Shown here in pieces: positions 26,309 to 35,844 of a stretch of 64,000 bases of DNA. The translations under genes and the position numbers were made by a program. The notes below the pieces were generated by a model. It did no database searches. It saw only the letters and a list, made by a program, of their open reading frames with translations, and was not told the DNA's origin. Numbering within the stretch: the stretch's first letter is position 1; each line of letters opens with the position of its first letter. Source of the stretch: Fontibacter flavus (GTDB lineage: Bacteria > Bacteroidota > Bacteroidia > Cytophagales > Cyclobacteriaceae); contig NZ_JBHLWI010000002.1 of NCBI RefSeq assembly GCF_042432905.1, forward strand, positions 83,833-147,832, read 5' to 3'.

Positions 26309-28732
26309 TCATTTTCTATTCTTCACCCACTTCTCTAACCACTCATGCTGCTCATACAAAGTATGCAGAATAGATTCCTTGGCAGCATAACCATGGCTTT
26401 CGTGAGGTAAAAATACCAATCTCGTAGTAGCCCCATGACCTTTCAGAGCATTGTAATAACGCTCAGACTGAATAGGGAAAGTACCGGAGTTATTATCCGC
26501 TTCACCATGAATCAACAAAATTGGTGTTTTGACTTTGTTGGCATTCATAAATGGAGACATGGTATTGTATACATCAGGAGCTTCCCAGTACGTTCTTTGC
26601 TCATATTGGAATCCAAATGGTGTCAAAGTCCTGTTGTATGCACCACTTCTGGCAATACCTGCAGCAAATAGATCTGAATGGGAAAGCAGGTTGGCCGTCA
26701 TAAAGGCACCATAAGAGTGACCACCCACCGCAATACGGTTTCTGTCACCGATACCCTGTTCTACAATAAAATCAATGGCTGCTTCTGCATTGGCTACCAA
26801 TTGCTCTACAAAGAAATCATTTGGTTCCTCATCTCCCTCTCCAACTATAGGCATTTCGGTCTGATCCATGATGGCATAACCTTGGGTTACCCAATAAATA
26901 GGAGAACCCCAGCTCAACCTGGTAAAGGTATATTTAGAACCTCTTACCTGTGAAGCTACTGCTGCTGATTTGTATTCTCTTGGATACGCCCACATTACCA
27001 CTGGCAATCTGCCATCTTTGGCAGGATCATAGCCTTCAGGCGTATACACGATAGCAGATAGGTCCAAACCATCATTTCTCTTGTATTTCACCAACTGCTT
27101 ATTGATTCCTTTGATGGACTCATAAGGATGTGCAAATTGGGTAATCTGCATAGGTGCAATCCTTCTTTTGGTATTGACCAACCAATAATTAGGCTGTATA
27201 TCTGTGCTTTCTTTGATGGTCACAAATTCTGTAGCATCAGCATTCAGAACTTTAGTCACTCGCTCATAATAAGGTGCCTGAGACCTCCACAGAATTTTTT
27301 CAGTTTTGGTTTTGGTATTGAAAGCAGACAAATAAGGCATGCTACCATCCGGGCTACCGCCTTCAGAAGTCATGTAAACCTCATCTCCTTTTCTCAACAA
27401 TACGCTTCTACCTAAGGTATTTGTCGTGAAAACAGGGTTTCCTGGATCATTGTAGATATCATCGGAAGATCGCTCAATGACCACGGTTCCTTTTTCGCCT
27501 GGTTTGGATGGGTTAATGCGGGAAACTTTTTGCTGTCTGGAAGCAAACCAACCTTCATTCAAAAGGGCAAAGTTGTCATCAGACCAATAGATACCACGGA
27601 ACCTGTAGCCTACACTGGCAAATTTGGTTGGCTGGGCAGTAAAAGGAGCATCCAAAGTGTACACAATTTCTCTTTCTTCCATCTGAACTTTTGGATCACC
27701 TCCATCTTGGGCTTCTACCCAGTAAAGAGTAGCGGGTTTGTCTGCTCTCCAATTGATAGAGCGAGGACCTGTAACGGTAGCATCAAAACCAGTTGGTCTT
27801 ACCTCGTCCAAAGGAATTTCGGCAAGGGTTTTCACCTTATTTCCTGCTATATCCCAGATTTCCACATTGTAAGGAAATCTTGATGCAGGTACCAGGTAAG
27901 AGAATGGCTTTTGTATCAGATCCACTGTCAGGTAATTACCATCAGGAGAAAGGTCCATAGACTTGATCAAACCTGAGTTACCGATAGCTTGTTTGCCTCC
28001 ATTCAGGTCCAATAACATGATCTGAGCATCCATAAAGTACTCAAACAAAGCTTCATCATATGGATTTGTCAGCAAATCCTGATAGGTTCTGGAAGGAGCA
28101 GCATTGCCTGAAGTTTCCTGAATAGTAGGTCCTGAAGGAGCCGAAGGTTGCTTAGGCATATTACCCCTCTTCGGATTGATGGCTTTAAGCAAAATTTTGT
28201 TGTCAGGTGTCCAGGTAAATGCACCACCATAAACGCCATTCACAATTTCATCTGTCAATTGCTTGGCTTCGAGTGTGCTCAGGTCCACCACCCATAAGCT
28301 GATACCTGTATTGGAAGTATTGGTCAGGGCCACATACTTCTCGTCTTTGGAGAGTGAAAAACCACCCAATCTTGGATTTGACGGCAAACCTTTGATTTGC
28401 TGTTCCTGACCATTGCGGGTGTTTTTAATGATCACATTTTCAAAAGACCCTGATCGGCTTGGACCATTGGTCGCCGGGTTGATACGGATACCCCCGATTC
28501 TCAGTTCAGGTTGTGCAAGTTCTTCAATGGATGGATTTCCTGCTCTTTCCAACACAAGCATGAAATCCCCTGAACGGCTAAAGCTGACCAAGGGAGTTGG
28601 GGCCGCATTGACCAAATCAGCAATTTCTTTTGGAGGGGTCTGATAACTAAGCGATTCCTGTGCTTGCGCCAATGGCATAATAGCCATACAGAAAACCGCT
28701 AAGGATAGACCAATTCTATATATTTTTTTCAT
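26309..28732 (-). CDS. Secreted S9 family peptidase (glutamyl endopeptidase-like)
   Basis: This 807-residue protein has a Sec signal cleaved after A-Q-A-Q (about residue 25). Residues 40-540 form a beta-propeller, including a low-complexity Pro/Gly insertion around 190-212. The C-terminal 250 residues form the hydrolase domain. The triad reads Ser673 in GGHSYGAF, Asp746 in HGEADNN and His780 in HESHGY. Length and the HSYGAF nucleophile elbow fit the bacterial and plastid glutamyl-endopeptidase-like group of S9, rather than classic prolyl oligopeptidases. It probably degrades peptides in the periplasm. It shares only the fold with the S9 peptidase at 17-19 kb. A terminator follows at 26161-26201. 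Confidence 0.88.
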   Translation of the reverse strand: MKKIYRIGLSLAVFCMAIMPLAQAQESLSYQTPPKEIADLVNAAPTPLVSFSRSGDFMLVLERAGNPSIEELAQPELRIGGIRINPATNGPSRSGSFENVIIKNTRNGQEQQIKGLPSNPRLGGFSLSKDEKYVALTNTSNTGISLWVVDLSTLEAKQLTDEIVNGVYGGAFTWTPDNKILLKAINPKRGNMPKQPSAPSGPTIQETSGNAAPSRTYQDLLTNPYDEALFEYFMDAQIMLLDLNGGKQAIGNSGLIKSMDLSPDGNYLTVDLIQKPFSYLVPASRFPYNVEIWDIAGNKVKTLAEIPLDEVRPTGFDATVTGPRSINWRADKPATLYWVEAQDGGDPKVQMEEREIVYTLDAPFTAQPTKFASVGYRFRGIYWSDDNFALLNEGWFASRQQKVSRINPSKPGEKGTVVIERSSDDIYNDPGNPVFTTNTLGRSVLLRKGDEVYMTSEGGSPDGSMPYLSAFNTKTKTEKILWRSQAPYYERVTKVLNADATEFVTIKESTDIQPNYWLVNTKRRIAPMQITQFAHPYESIKGINKQLVKYKRNDGLDLSAIVYTPEGYDPAKDGRLPVVMWAYPREYKSAAVASQVRGSKYTFTRLSWGSPIYWVTQGYAIMDQTEMPIVGEGDEEPNDFFVEQLVANAEAAIDFIVEQGIGDRNRIAVGGHSYGAFMTANLLSHSDLFAAGIARSGAYNRTLTPFGFQYEQRTYWEAPDVYNTMSPFMNANKVKTPILLIHGEADNNSGTFPIQSERYYNALKGHGATTRLVFLPHESHGYAAKESILHTLYEQHEWLEKWVKNRK

Positions 28733-28920
28733 GGTACTATGAGATAGACATTTAGTTTTGCCTGAATTTACATGAATTCTGCAAAAGAAAGGAAGGTTTT
28801 TGGCTATTTGGTTTGAAAAATGGCTTAGTGGTAGGCTCTAACATCCGGAGATATGGGGATTCTGGATTTTGAAAGGCGAATGTTGAATGTGAGATGTGGG
28901 AAGGGGAACACGGAAGTTTT

Positions 28921-29070
28921 GAACCATTTAGGAGTTGAGGGATTAAGGGGTTCATTAAGGGACAGTAATTAGGGAATAGTTAATAGGAAAAAGAAAATGC
29001 CGTAGGATTTTCTATCTTAGGTAGGCATCCCGACATTTTAGCCCGGTAGTTTATTGCCGTGAAAGGGTTT
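28921..29070. repeat. About 150-bp dispersed repeat, copy B
   Basis: It aligns with 12626-12775 in the same order and orientation, with roughly one difference every five to eight bases by eye. The palindromic core is degraded here to TCTATCTTAGGTAGG (29011-29025). Confidence 0.7.
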
Positions 29071-29250
29071 CATTAAGGGAATTTCTTTGCGGACTTAGCG
29101 GTCTTGGCGTGAACCATAGAATTTAATTTCTCGCAAAGTACCCAAAGTGAAAAAATGATTATTCACCACATAGAGTCATAGTACACATAGCCTCTTTCTT
29201 TGAATACCGTGGCGATCGTAGCGTGAAACAATTCTCTGGAAATTGAAAAT

Positions 29251-29280
29251 AAAAAAAGGAGCCTTTGAGCTCCTTTTTTA
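29251..29280. terminator. Terminator downstream of gldJ
   Basis: AAAAAAGGAGC (29252-29262) and GCTCCTTTTTT (29269-29279) form a perfect stem with a six-base loop. The T-run works on both strands; the leftward gldJ transcript is the obvious client. Confidence 0.8.
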
Positions 29281-29299
29281 AATTTTATGGTGTGGGTGA

Positions 29300-30523
29300 T
29301 TATTTACCTTGTTGACCGATAGCGATCATCGCACATCTGAAACCAATATGGTTTCCTGCAGAATCCTGATGCATAAACCTTCTTGTACCAGGAGCTAGCC
29401 AATACGTCACATCTCTCCAAGAACCTCCTTTGTACACTCTGTATTCATCAGAGATCATCGTGGTGGCATAGGTGTCTGCTTCATCAAACACGCCGTCTTT
29501 TCTTAGCGGGTTCAAATCATCAAAATCGGTATAGGAAAGTGGTCTGTACACATCATTTACCCATTCATTCACGTTGCCGGCCATATTGTAAAGACCGAAG
29601 TCATTTGGTGGGTAATCGTAAACGTTAGCTGGAATGATATCTCCGTCATTGGAAACAGAACCTGCAATACCGGCGTAGTCACCTCTACCTCTTTTGAAGT
29701 TGGCCAAGAAGTCACCTTGTCTTCCTTTTCTTTTGATATTGTAAGGATTTCTAACCCCTCTTCCATCCCAAGGATAAATTCTGCCCTGCTCCTGATTTTC
29801 ATCCATGTACTGTGTACCGATCATCGCTTTGGCAGCATATTCCCATTCTGCTTCACTAGGAAGTCTATACTCAGGAAGGGAAACACCTCTTTCGATCAAC
29901 TGATTTTTATTAAGTGCAGAGTCGATTTTGTTTTTCTCTCTCATCAGTTCACTCACATACTCTGTTCTCCACTTGGCATAAGCGGTAGCTTGACTCCAAG
30001 TGACCCCTACAACCGGATAAAAGTTAAACCCCGGGAATCTGTAATAGTATGTGTCATAGACATCATTATAAGAAAGTGAACCCGCCCAAACTTTTTCAGA
30101 AGGTTCCAAATTCAAAATGGAGTCAGCGCTTACTTTCTTCCTCATGTTGAAAATAAACTCCCTGTAGTCATTATTGGTGATCTCTGTTTCATCCATATAG
30201 AATGAAGCGATGGTCACCGTTCTCTCTACGTTATCCCTGAAGGCCATGACGTCCTGTTCCTGGGAACCCAAAACAGCTCTACCACCCTGGATATACTTCA
30301 AGTTGGGACCAATAATCTGCTTGGCCACTCGAGTTACCATAAAACTTGTGGTATCCTTGTCGTTAAAACTAAAAGCAGCACCGGTTGTAGGACTCACTTT
30401 ACCCGGCTTAGCCGCAGTCCTCCTACCATATCCGGTTTGTTTGTTACAGGATGAAAGGATGGCTCCGCCAACAATCAGCAATGTAGCTGCAATCAACCCT
30501 AATTTACCTTTTCCAAAAACCAT
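29300..30523 (-). CDS. gldJ: Gliding motility lipoprotein GldJ (SUMF1 fold)
   Basis: This 407-residue lipoprotein has a hydrophobic signal with lipobox L-S-S-C. The rest is a formylglycine-generating-enzyme-like (SUMF1) fold: EVYRP-type phrases such as MDETEITNNDYREF, VVGVTWSQATAYAKWR, LPSEAEWEYAAKA, GLYNMAGNVNEWVNDVYRPLS and a terminal HIGFRCA. GldJ and GldK share this fold and support type IX secretion and gliding in Bacteroidota. GldJ is preferred because the gldL, gldM and gldN genes that normally follow gldK are absent and GNVNEWVNDVYRPLS is typical of GldJ. The ATG at 30523 is chosen; a GTG eight codons upstream (30547) would give an unusually long n-region. It is a single gene with its own terminator. 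Confidence 0.85.
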   Translation of the reverse strand: MVFGKGKLGLIAATLLIVGGAILSSCNKQTGYGRRTAAKPGKVSPTTGAAFSFNDKDTTSFMVTRVAKQIIGPNLKYIQGGRAVLGSQEQDVMAFRDNVERTVTIASFYMDETEITNNDYREFIFNMRKKVSADSILNLEPSEKVWAGSLSYNDVYDTYYYRFPGFNFYPVVGVTWSQATAYAKWRTEYVSELMREKNKIDSALNKNQLIERGVSLPEYRLPSEAEWEYAAKAMIGTQYMDENQEQGRIYPWDGRGVRNPYNIKRKGRQGDFLANFKRGRGDYAGIAGSVSNDGDIIPANVYDYPPNDFGLYNMAGNVNEWVNDVYRPLSYTDFDDLNPLRKDGVFDEADTYATTMISDEYRVYKGGSWRDVTYWLAPGTRRFMHQDSAGNHIGFRCAMIAIGQQGK

Positions 30524-30707
30524 TGAACAATACTGTTTTTCGTGCACAATTAGAACGCTAATATATAAGCAATAATATCGTAATTCAATAAAATTTTTTG
30601 ATGACCCTCAAATGCAAAAGGCGTTTTTTGTCAGAAAACGACCAAATAATACAAATATTATTTGCGGAAAAGCAATTATCAAGCCATTAATTTTTTTTAA
30701 ATTTTTA

Positions 30708-33700
30708 TCAATTTTTCATTTCCTGAAGCCATTTTTTGGCTTTTTGTATGCTGTTCACTCCCGATACATTAAGAATTAGCCTGCCCTTTATCTCCTTGAT
30801 CTTGCAATATTTAGGCTGTGTTTGGATGTAGCGAAGTACCTGTCCAAAGGTATCAGACTTATAGTACGTTTCACGTGAAGAAGGTACAAAATAACACTTC
30901 ATCAAGTCATTCTTCAGGGTAAGTTTTTCAAATCCCAATCGTTCGGCCAGCCACCTCAAGCGTACCGTTTCAAAAAGGTCATCAACCACTGAAGGTATGG
31001 GGCCAAACCTGTCTTCAATGGATTTTGCAAAGGCCTGAAGCTCATCCTCTTTTTTAATATTGTCCAATTTGGAATAGAGATTCAACCTCTCAGAAATGTT
31101 GGACACGTAAGTTTCCGGAATCAAAAGTTCAAAATCAGTCTCAATCACACAGTCCTGAACTAATACTTCCACTTTTTCTTTGAGGTCTACCTCAAACAAT
31201 GCCGCAAATTCATTTTCCTTAAGTTCCTGAACTGCCTCATCCAGGATCTTATGGTACATATCAAACCCAAGGTCCGTGATGAAGCCGCTTTGTTCGGCGC
31301 CCAATAGATTACCTGCGCCCCGAATATCCAAATCTCTCATAGCCACTTTGAAACCATCTCCCAAATCAGAAAATTCTTCCAAAGTCTGCAGTCTTTTTCT
31401 GGCTTCTGTCGTCAATCCCGAAGTCGGTGTCGTCAACAAATAACAAAAAGCCTTCTTATTGCTTCTACCCACACGCCCACGCATCTGATGCAGGTCACTC
31501 AACCCAAACATGTGGGCTCGGTTGATAATGATGGTATTGGCATTGGGAATATCCAATCCGGATTCGATGATATTGGTGGAAACCAGTACATCATATTCTC
31601 CCTCAATGAATTTCACCATAATTTTTTCCAGCTTCTTGCCATCCATCTGCCCATGGGCACCGGCTACCCTTGCATCAGGAACGAGTCTTAAAATCAGGTT
31701 TGCTATAGATTCAATTTCACCTACCCTATTGTGTACAAAAAAGACCTGCCCACCCCTTCTCAACTCATAGGCAATGGCATCTCGGATTACTTCTTCCTGG
31801 AAGGTGTGGATTTCCGTGGTTACAGGTTGTCGGTTTGGTGGTGGCGTGGCAATCACAGAAAGGTCCCTAGCCCCCATCAATGAAAAATGCAAGGTCCTCG
31901 GAATAGGTGTTGCCGTCAGGGTCAGCACATCCACATTTACTTTCAGTTCTTTCAACTGATCTTTGACCTTGACTCCGAATTTTTGTTCTTCATCAATGAT
32001 CAATAGGCCAAGATCTTTGAATTTAACATCCTTATTAACTATCCTATGAGTACCCACCAGGATATCAATCTCTCCTGTTGTCACCTGTTTGGTGATTTCC
32101 TTGATTTCCTTTACAGTCCTGAAGCGGTTGATATAATCCACTTTTACCGGAAAATCCTTCAACCGCTCCATGAAAGTCTGATAATGCTGCATGGCCAAAA
32201 TGGTCGTAGGTACCAAAACGGCCACCTGTTTCCTATCATTCACTGCTTTGAAAGCAGCGCGGACAGCTACCTCCGTCTTACCAAAGCCCACATCCCCACA
32301 GACCAATCGGTCCATGGGATATTGCTTTTCCATATCTGCTTTTACATCTGCAGTAGCTGCTGCCTGATCAGGGGTGTCTTCAAATACAAAGGAACTTTCC
32401 AACTCGACCTGTAAAACTGAGTCGGGTGAAAATTTGAACCCGGGAGCATTTCTCCTTTTGGCATAGAGTGAAATCAGCTCTTTGGCAATATCCTTGACCT
32501 TGCTTTTTACCTTTTTCTTCTTGTTTTCCCATTCCGGAGAACCCAATTTGGACATAATTGGCATGGTGCCTTCCTGTCCGGAATACTTGGAAATCTTATG
32601 AAGAGAGTGGATGTTGACATACAGCAGGTCATCGTCACGGAATACCAACCGAACAGCTTCCTGAAGATTGCCTGCTACATCTACTTTTTCCAAACCTGCG
32701 AACCTGCCCACCCCATAATCTACATGGACCACAAAATCACCAGGGTTCAGCGTCTTGAGTTCACGCAAAGTGAGGGCTTTACTTTTGCTGGCTTTTTGTT
32801 TGGTCTTGTACCGGTGAAAACGTTCAAAAATCTGATGATCTGTGTAACAGGCTATTTCCAAACCTTTGTCCACAAAACCTTCCCTAAGTCCGATCAGCAT
32901 GGACTGAACTTTCAAGGTAGGATCCAGTTCCTGGAAAATATTTTCCAGCCTGCTAATCTGCTTATCGCTTTCCGAACAGATGACATTGAGCCAACCCTTT
33001 TTCTCATTGTCAACCAGATTTTCTACCAACAATTCAAAGTTCTTGTTGAAAGATGGTTGGGGTTGGGAGTCGAATTGGAAAACTTCGGCTTTTTTGAAGT
33101 AAAATTTATGACCAAATTCAATTTGGGTATAAGCTTCAATCTTTTGCGAAAAAGAATCAGCATTATCAAACAAATCGGTTGGCTTGATCAGCAGTTTTTC
33201 ATTTTCTGTTGCCTTGACAATATGATGAAATTGTCTTTCTGCTTTTTCAAAATGCTCATCCAAGGTATCCAAGGTAAACTGATAATCCTTGAACCATATA
33301 TGGGCATTGTCTGGTAAAAACTCCAAAAATGACTGTCTTACTTCCTGCAACAGTTTTGTCTGTACATTTGGAATAATGCTGATCTGATCAATTTGGGAGA
33401 CAGAAAGCTGTGATTCAGGATCAAAGGTTCTGATACTCTCAATCTCTTTTCCAAAAAGTTCCAGCCTGAAGGGCTGCTCATTGGCATAGGAAAAAATATC
33501 CACGATTCCCCCTCTAATGGAAAACTGACCCGGCTCATACACAAAGTCCGTTTTTTCAAAATCATAGGTAGACAAAAGCTCTGCAATAAACTCAAGATCA
33601 ACTTTTTCGCCCACTTTGGCCACAAAAGTATTGTCTTTCAGTGCCCGTTTGTTGATTACCTTTTCATATAGCGCCTCAGCGTAGGTGACAATGATTTCAT

Positions 33701-34058
33701 CTTTATTTTCTTTGGCCAAAATCCTGTTTAGAATTTCAGCCCTCAGTAAGATATTGGCATTTTCTACTTCATCATATTGATAAGGCTTCTTATAGCTGGA
33801 TGGAAAAATCAAGGTTTCTCTACCCGTAAACAGTTCCTGCAGGTCATTGCTCAAATAAGCAGCTTCCTCCTTATCATGGGCAATGATCAGGTGAAACCCT
33901 CCCAATTGATTAAAGGTCTCATGAAACAAAATCATGTCCAAACTGCCTGAGAGCCCCTTGATCTGAAAATGTTTTTGGGTACGCTGAGCGATTGTTTCCG
34001 CTACATTTTTGACAAATGGATCGTTTGCGTAAAGGGATAAGAAGTCTTTTTTTTCCAA
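30708..34058 (-). CDS. mfd: Transcription-repair coupling factor Mfd
   Basis: This 1116-residue protein removes RNA polymerase stalled at DNA lesions and recruits the UvrABC excision system. It has the UvrB-like N-terminal module (FIRGGIVDIFS-type phrase FSIRGGIVDIFSYANEQP within about 180-200), a CarD-like RNA polymerase interaction domain (HVDYGVGRFAGLEK), and a RecG-like translocase. The translocase shows CGDVGFGKTEVA (Walker A), IIDEEQKFGV, TLTATPIPRTL and the MRGRVGRSN motif VI. The C-terminal TRCF domain follows. The start is a TTG, since no in-frame ATG precedes the conserved KDFLSLY segment before an upstream stop. It is divergent from the oxidase subunit III gene by 146 bp. Confidence 0.95.
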   Translation of the reverse strand: MEKKDFLSLYANDPFVKNVAETIAQRTQKHFQIKGLSGSLDMILFHETFNQLGGFHLIIAHDKEEAAYLSNDLQELFTGRETLIFPSSYKKPYQYDEVENANILLRAEILNRILAKENKDEIIVTYAEALYEKVINKRALKDNTFVAKVGEKVDLEFIAELLSTYDFEKTDFVYEPGQFSIRGGIVDIFSYANEQPFRLELFGKEIESIRTFDPESQLSVSQIDQISIIPNVQTKLLQEVRQSFLEFLPDNAHIWFKDYQFTLDTLDEHFEKAERQFHHIVKATENEKLLIKPTDLFDNADSFSQKIEAYTQIEFGHKFYFKKAEVFQFDSQPQPSFNKNFELLVENLVDNEKKGWLNVICSESDKQISRLENIFQELDPTLKVQSMLIGLREGFVDKGLEIACYTDHQIFERFHRYKTKQKASKSKALTLRELKTLNPGDFVVHVDYGVGRFAGLEKVDVAGNLQEAVRLVFRDDDLLYVNIHSLHKISKYSGQEGTMPIMSKLGSPEWENKKKKVKSKVKDIAKELISLYAKRRNAPGFKFSPDSVLQVELESSFVFEDTPDQAAATADVKADMEKQYPMDRLVCGDVGFGKTEVAVRAAFKAVNDRKQVAVLVPTTILAMQHYQTFMERLKDFPVKVDYINRFRTVKEIKEITKQVTTGEIDILVGTHRIVNKDVKFKDLGLLIIDEEQKFGVKVKDQLKELKVNVDVLTLTATPIPRTLHFSLMGARDLSVIATPPPNRQPVTTEIHTFQEEVIRDAIAYELRRGGQVFFVHNRVGEIESIANLILRLVPDARVAGAHGQMDGKKLEKIMVKFIEGEYDVLVSTNIIESGLDIPNANTIIINRAHMFGLSDLHQMRGRVGRSNKKAFCYLLTTPTSGLTTEARKRLQTLEEFSDLGDGFKVAMRDLDIRGAGNLLGAEQSGFITDLGFDMYHKILDEAVQELKENEFAALFEVDLKEKVEVLVQDCVIETDFELLIPETYVSNISERLNLYSKLDNIKKEDELQAFAKSIEDRFGPIPSVVDDLFETVRLRWLAERLGFEKLTLKNDLMKCYFVPSSRETYYKSDTFGQVLRYIQTQPKYCKIKEIKGRLILNVSGVNSIQKAKKWLQEMKN

Positions 34059-34204
34059 AACTTGAGAGGATATTGCTGATGCCAGGATGCAAAGTTAGGA
34101 AAATGATTTTGTTTCCTGCTTTTCTGGTCAATTACGAAATTGTCTGTAAAAAAGCTGAACCTTGAAGCATTGAAATTGTTTATAGAATCATTAGCCATTC
34201 CTTT

Positions 34205-34813
34205 ATGGAAAAAACAAAAGTAACGCTACTACAAAGAATAGAAAACCTGCATCCTTATCAGACACTGATGTATCTGGGCATGCTGGGCAGTGGCCTGATT
34301 TTTTTGTTCATGACAGTGGCATTTTTGAGTTCTGGCACCGGCAATATGGAAGGAATTGGGTTTAAAATGCCAAAAGCATTTATCATCAGTACCTTTGTCA
34401 TCCTGATCAGTGGCTACACCGTTTCGAAAATGCTCTTGCACTATCAGGAAGAAGCGCTTACAAAGTTGAAACAAAGCCTTTTGGCTACTTTTATACTGGG
34501 TGTATTGTTCACTTTTCTTCAATTTTTCGGATGGAAAGAACTGAGCATGATGGGGGTCGACTTCAGGGGTTTACCGAGTGGAAGTTTTCTGTATGTACTC
34601 AGCGGCATTCATGTGTTCCATTTGATCGGAGCGATGGTATTCTCCCTCATCATGTTGGTTAAATATAACAGGACAGAAAAAGACAGCATACGCCATTTGG
34701 TCATGCTCACCAACCCCTATGAAAAAATGAGGATTCAGCTCTTTACCACCTATTGGCATTTTATGGATCTGGTGTGGTTGCTCCTATTTCTGATTTTTGT
34801 GCTAACCTTTTAA
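34205..34813 (+). CDS. Heme-copper oxidase subunit III-like membrane protein
   Basis: This 202-residue integral membrane protein has about five hydrophobic spans. The end, TTYWHFMDLVWLLLFLIFVL, is the hallmark of cytochrome c oxidase subunit III, and SGIHVFHLIGAM matches the HxxH-containing central helix. Subunit III does not carry redox centres but stabilises the catalytic core and proton uptake. Core subunits I and II are not in the window, so this is either an extra copy or an oxidase-assembly or accessory component. It precedes hflK by 53 bp in the same direction and may be co-transcribed. Confidence 0.83.
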   Translation: MEKTKVTLLQRIENLHPYQTLMYLGMLGSGLIFLFMTVAFLSSGTGNMEGIGFKMPKAFIISTFVILISGYTVSKMLLHYQEEALTKLKQSLLATFILGVLFTFLQFFGWKELSMMGVDFRGLPSGSFLYVLSGIHVFHLIGAMVFSLIMLVKYNRTEKDSIRHLVMLTNPYEKMRIQLFTTYWHFMDLVWLLLFLIFVLTF

Positions 34814-34866
34814 AAAAACCTTCGTTACTTTAGACCTTACTAAGTCGAAGGAAAACCTTTTTTATT

Positions 34867-35844
34867 ATGTCAGAAAACAGATACGAAATCAATATTGATC
34901 CGGACTGGGTCAAACGTTACGCGGGTAGAATAGTCATAGGGTTTTTGCTCCTTGCAGGTGTGGTTACCAGTACCAAGACCGTAGGGCCTGAAGAAGAGGG
35001 TGTGGTCGTCCAACTGGGAAAATATAACCGAACAGTACAGCCGGGCCTGAATTTTATCCTTCCTTATGGCTTGGAGACGATGCAGAAGATTCCTGTGCAA
35101 AGACAGCTCAAGCAGGAATTTGGATTCAGGACACGCAGTGCCGGCCAGCCATCTGAATATTCCAAAAGCAGTTTTGGAGATGAAAGCATGATGCTGACAG
35201 GTGACCTAAACCTTACAGATGTGGAATGGGTAGTGCAGTACAGAATAGTGGATTCCTACAAGTATTTGTTCAGGGTTAGAAATGCAGAAAAAACCCTACG
35301 TGATATGTCCGAAGCAGCGATGAGGAAGATTGTTGGCGATAGGACTGTCAATGAGGTATTGACCGTAGGAAGACAGGAAGTGGCGAGCAGTGTAGAAGTA
35401 TTGCTACAGCAAATGTGCGACGAGTATGAAAACGGCGTGCGTATAGATCAGGTCGTTCTTCAGGATGTAAACCCACCTGAACCGGTAAAGCCTTCTTTCA
35501 ATGCGGTCAATGAAGCCCAACAGGAAAGGGAAACTTTGATCAATCAGGCCGATGCGGAATACAACCGGGTAATTCCAAGAGCCAGAGGTGAAGCTGAAGA
35601 AACCATCCAATTGGCAGAGGCTTATGCGCTCAACCGTGTGAACCGCGCCAAAGGTGAAGCAGAAAGGTTTAATTCCCTTTTTGAAGCCTATATCAAAGCC
35701 CCTGAAGTCACCAAACAAAGGATTTATCTCGAAACGATGGAAAGGGTGCTTCCCAAAATCGGCAACAAAATTATCGTTGACGAAAAAGGCAACAATGTAT
35801 TACCCCTATTAAATATCGACAAAGTTAAAAGCAATACCCCATGA
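34867..35844 (+). CDS. hflK: Band 7/SPFH protein HflK
   Basis: This 325-residue protein has one N-terminal membrane span (about 20-38) and a following SPFH domain: GPEEEGVVVQLGKYNRTVQPGLNFILPYG opens the domain and VVLQDVNPPEPV closes the first half. A long alpha-helical coiled-coil (AEYNRVIPRARGEAEETIQLAEAYALNRVNRAKGEAERF) follows. With HflC it forms a membrane cage around the FtsH protease and modulates membrane protein degradation. The hflC start overlaps its stop by four bases (ATGA), a translational coupling typical of the pair. Confidence 0.92.
   Translation: MSENRYEINIDPDWVKRYAGRIVIGFLLLAGVVTSTKTVGPEEEGVVVQLGKYNRTVQPGLNFILPYGLETMQKIPVQRQLKQEFGFRTRSAGQPSEYSKSSFGDESMMLTGDLNLTDVEWVVQYRIVDSYKYLFRVRNAEKTLRDMSEAAMRKIVGDRTVNEVLTVGRQEVASSVEVLLQQMCDEYENGVRIDQVVLQDVNPPEPVKPSFNAVNEAQQERETLINQADAEYNRVIPRARGEAEETIQLAEAYALNRVNRAKGEAERFNSLFEAYIKAPEVTKQRIYLETMERVLPKIGNKIIVDEKGNNVLPLLNIDKVKSNTP

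Larger units (their letters stand above)
28733..29299. other. Repeat-bearing spacer, no gene recognised
   Basis: This 567-base stretch has no believable frame. It carries the second copy of the 150-bp repeat (28921-29070), CGCAAAG-type degenerate text (29085-29150) and the gldJ terminator (29251-29280). Confidence 0.6.
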
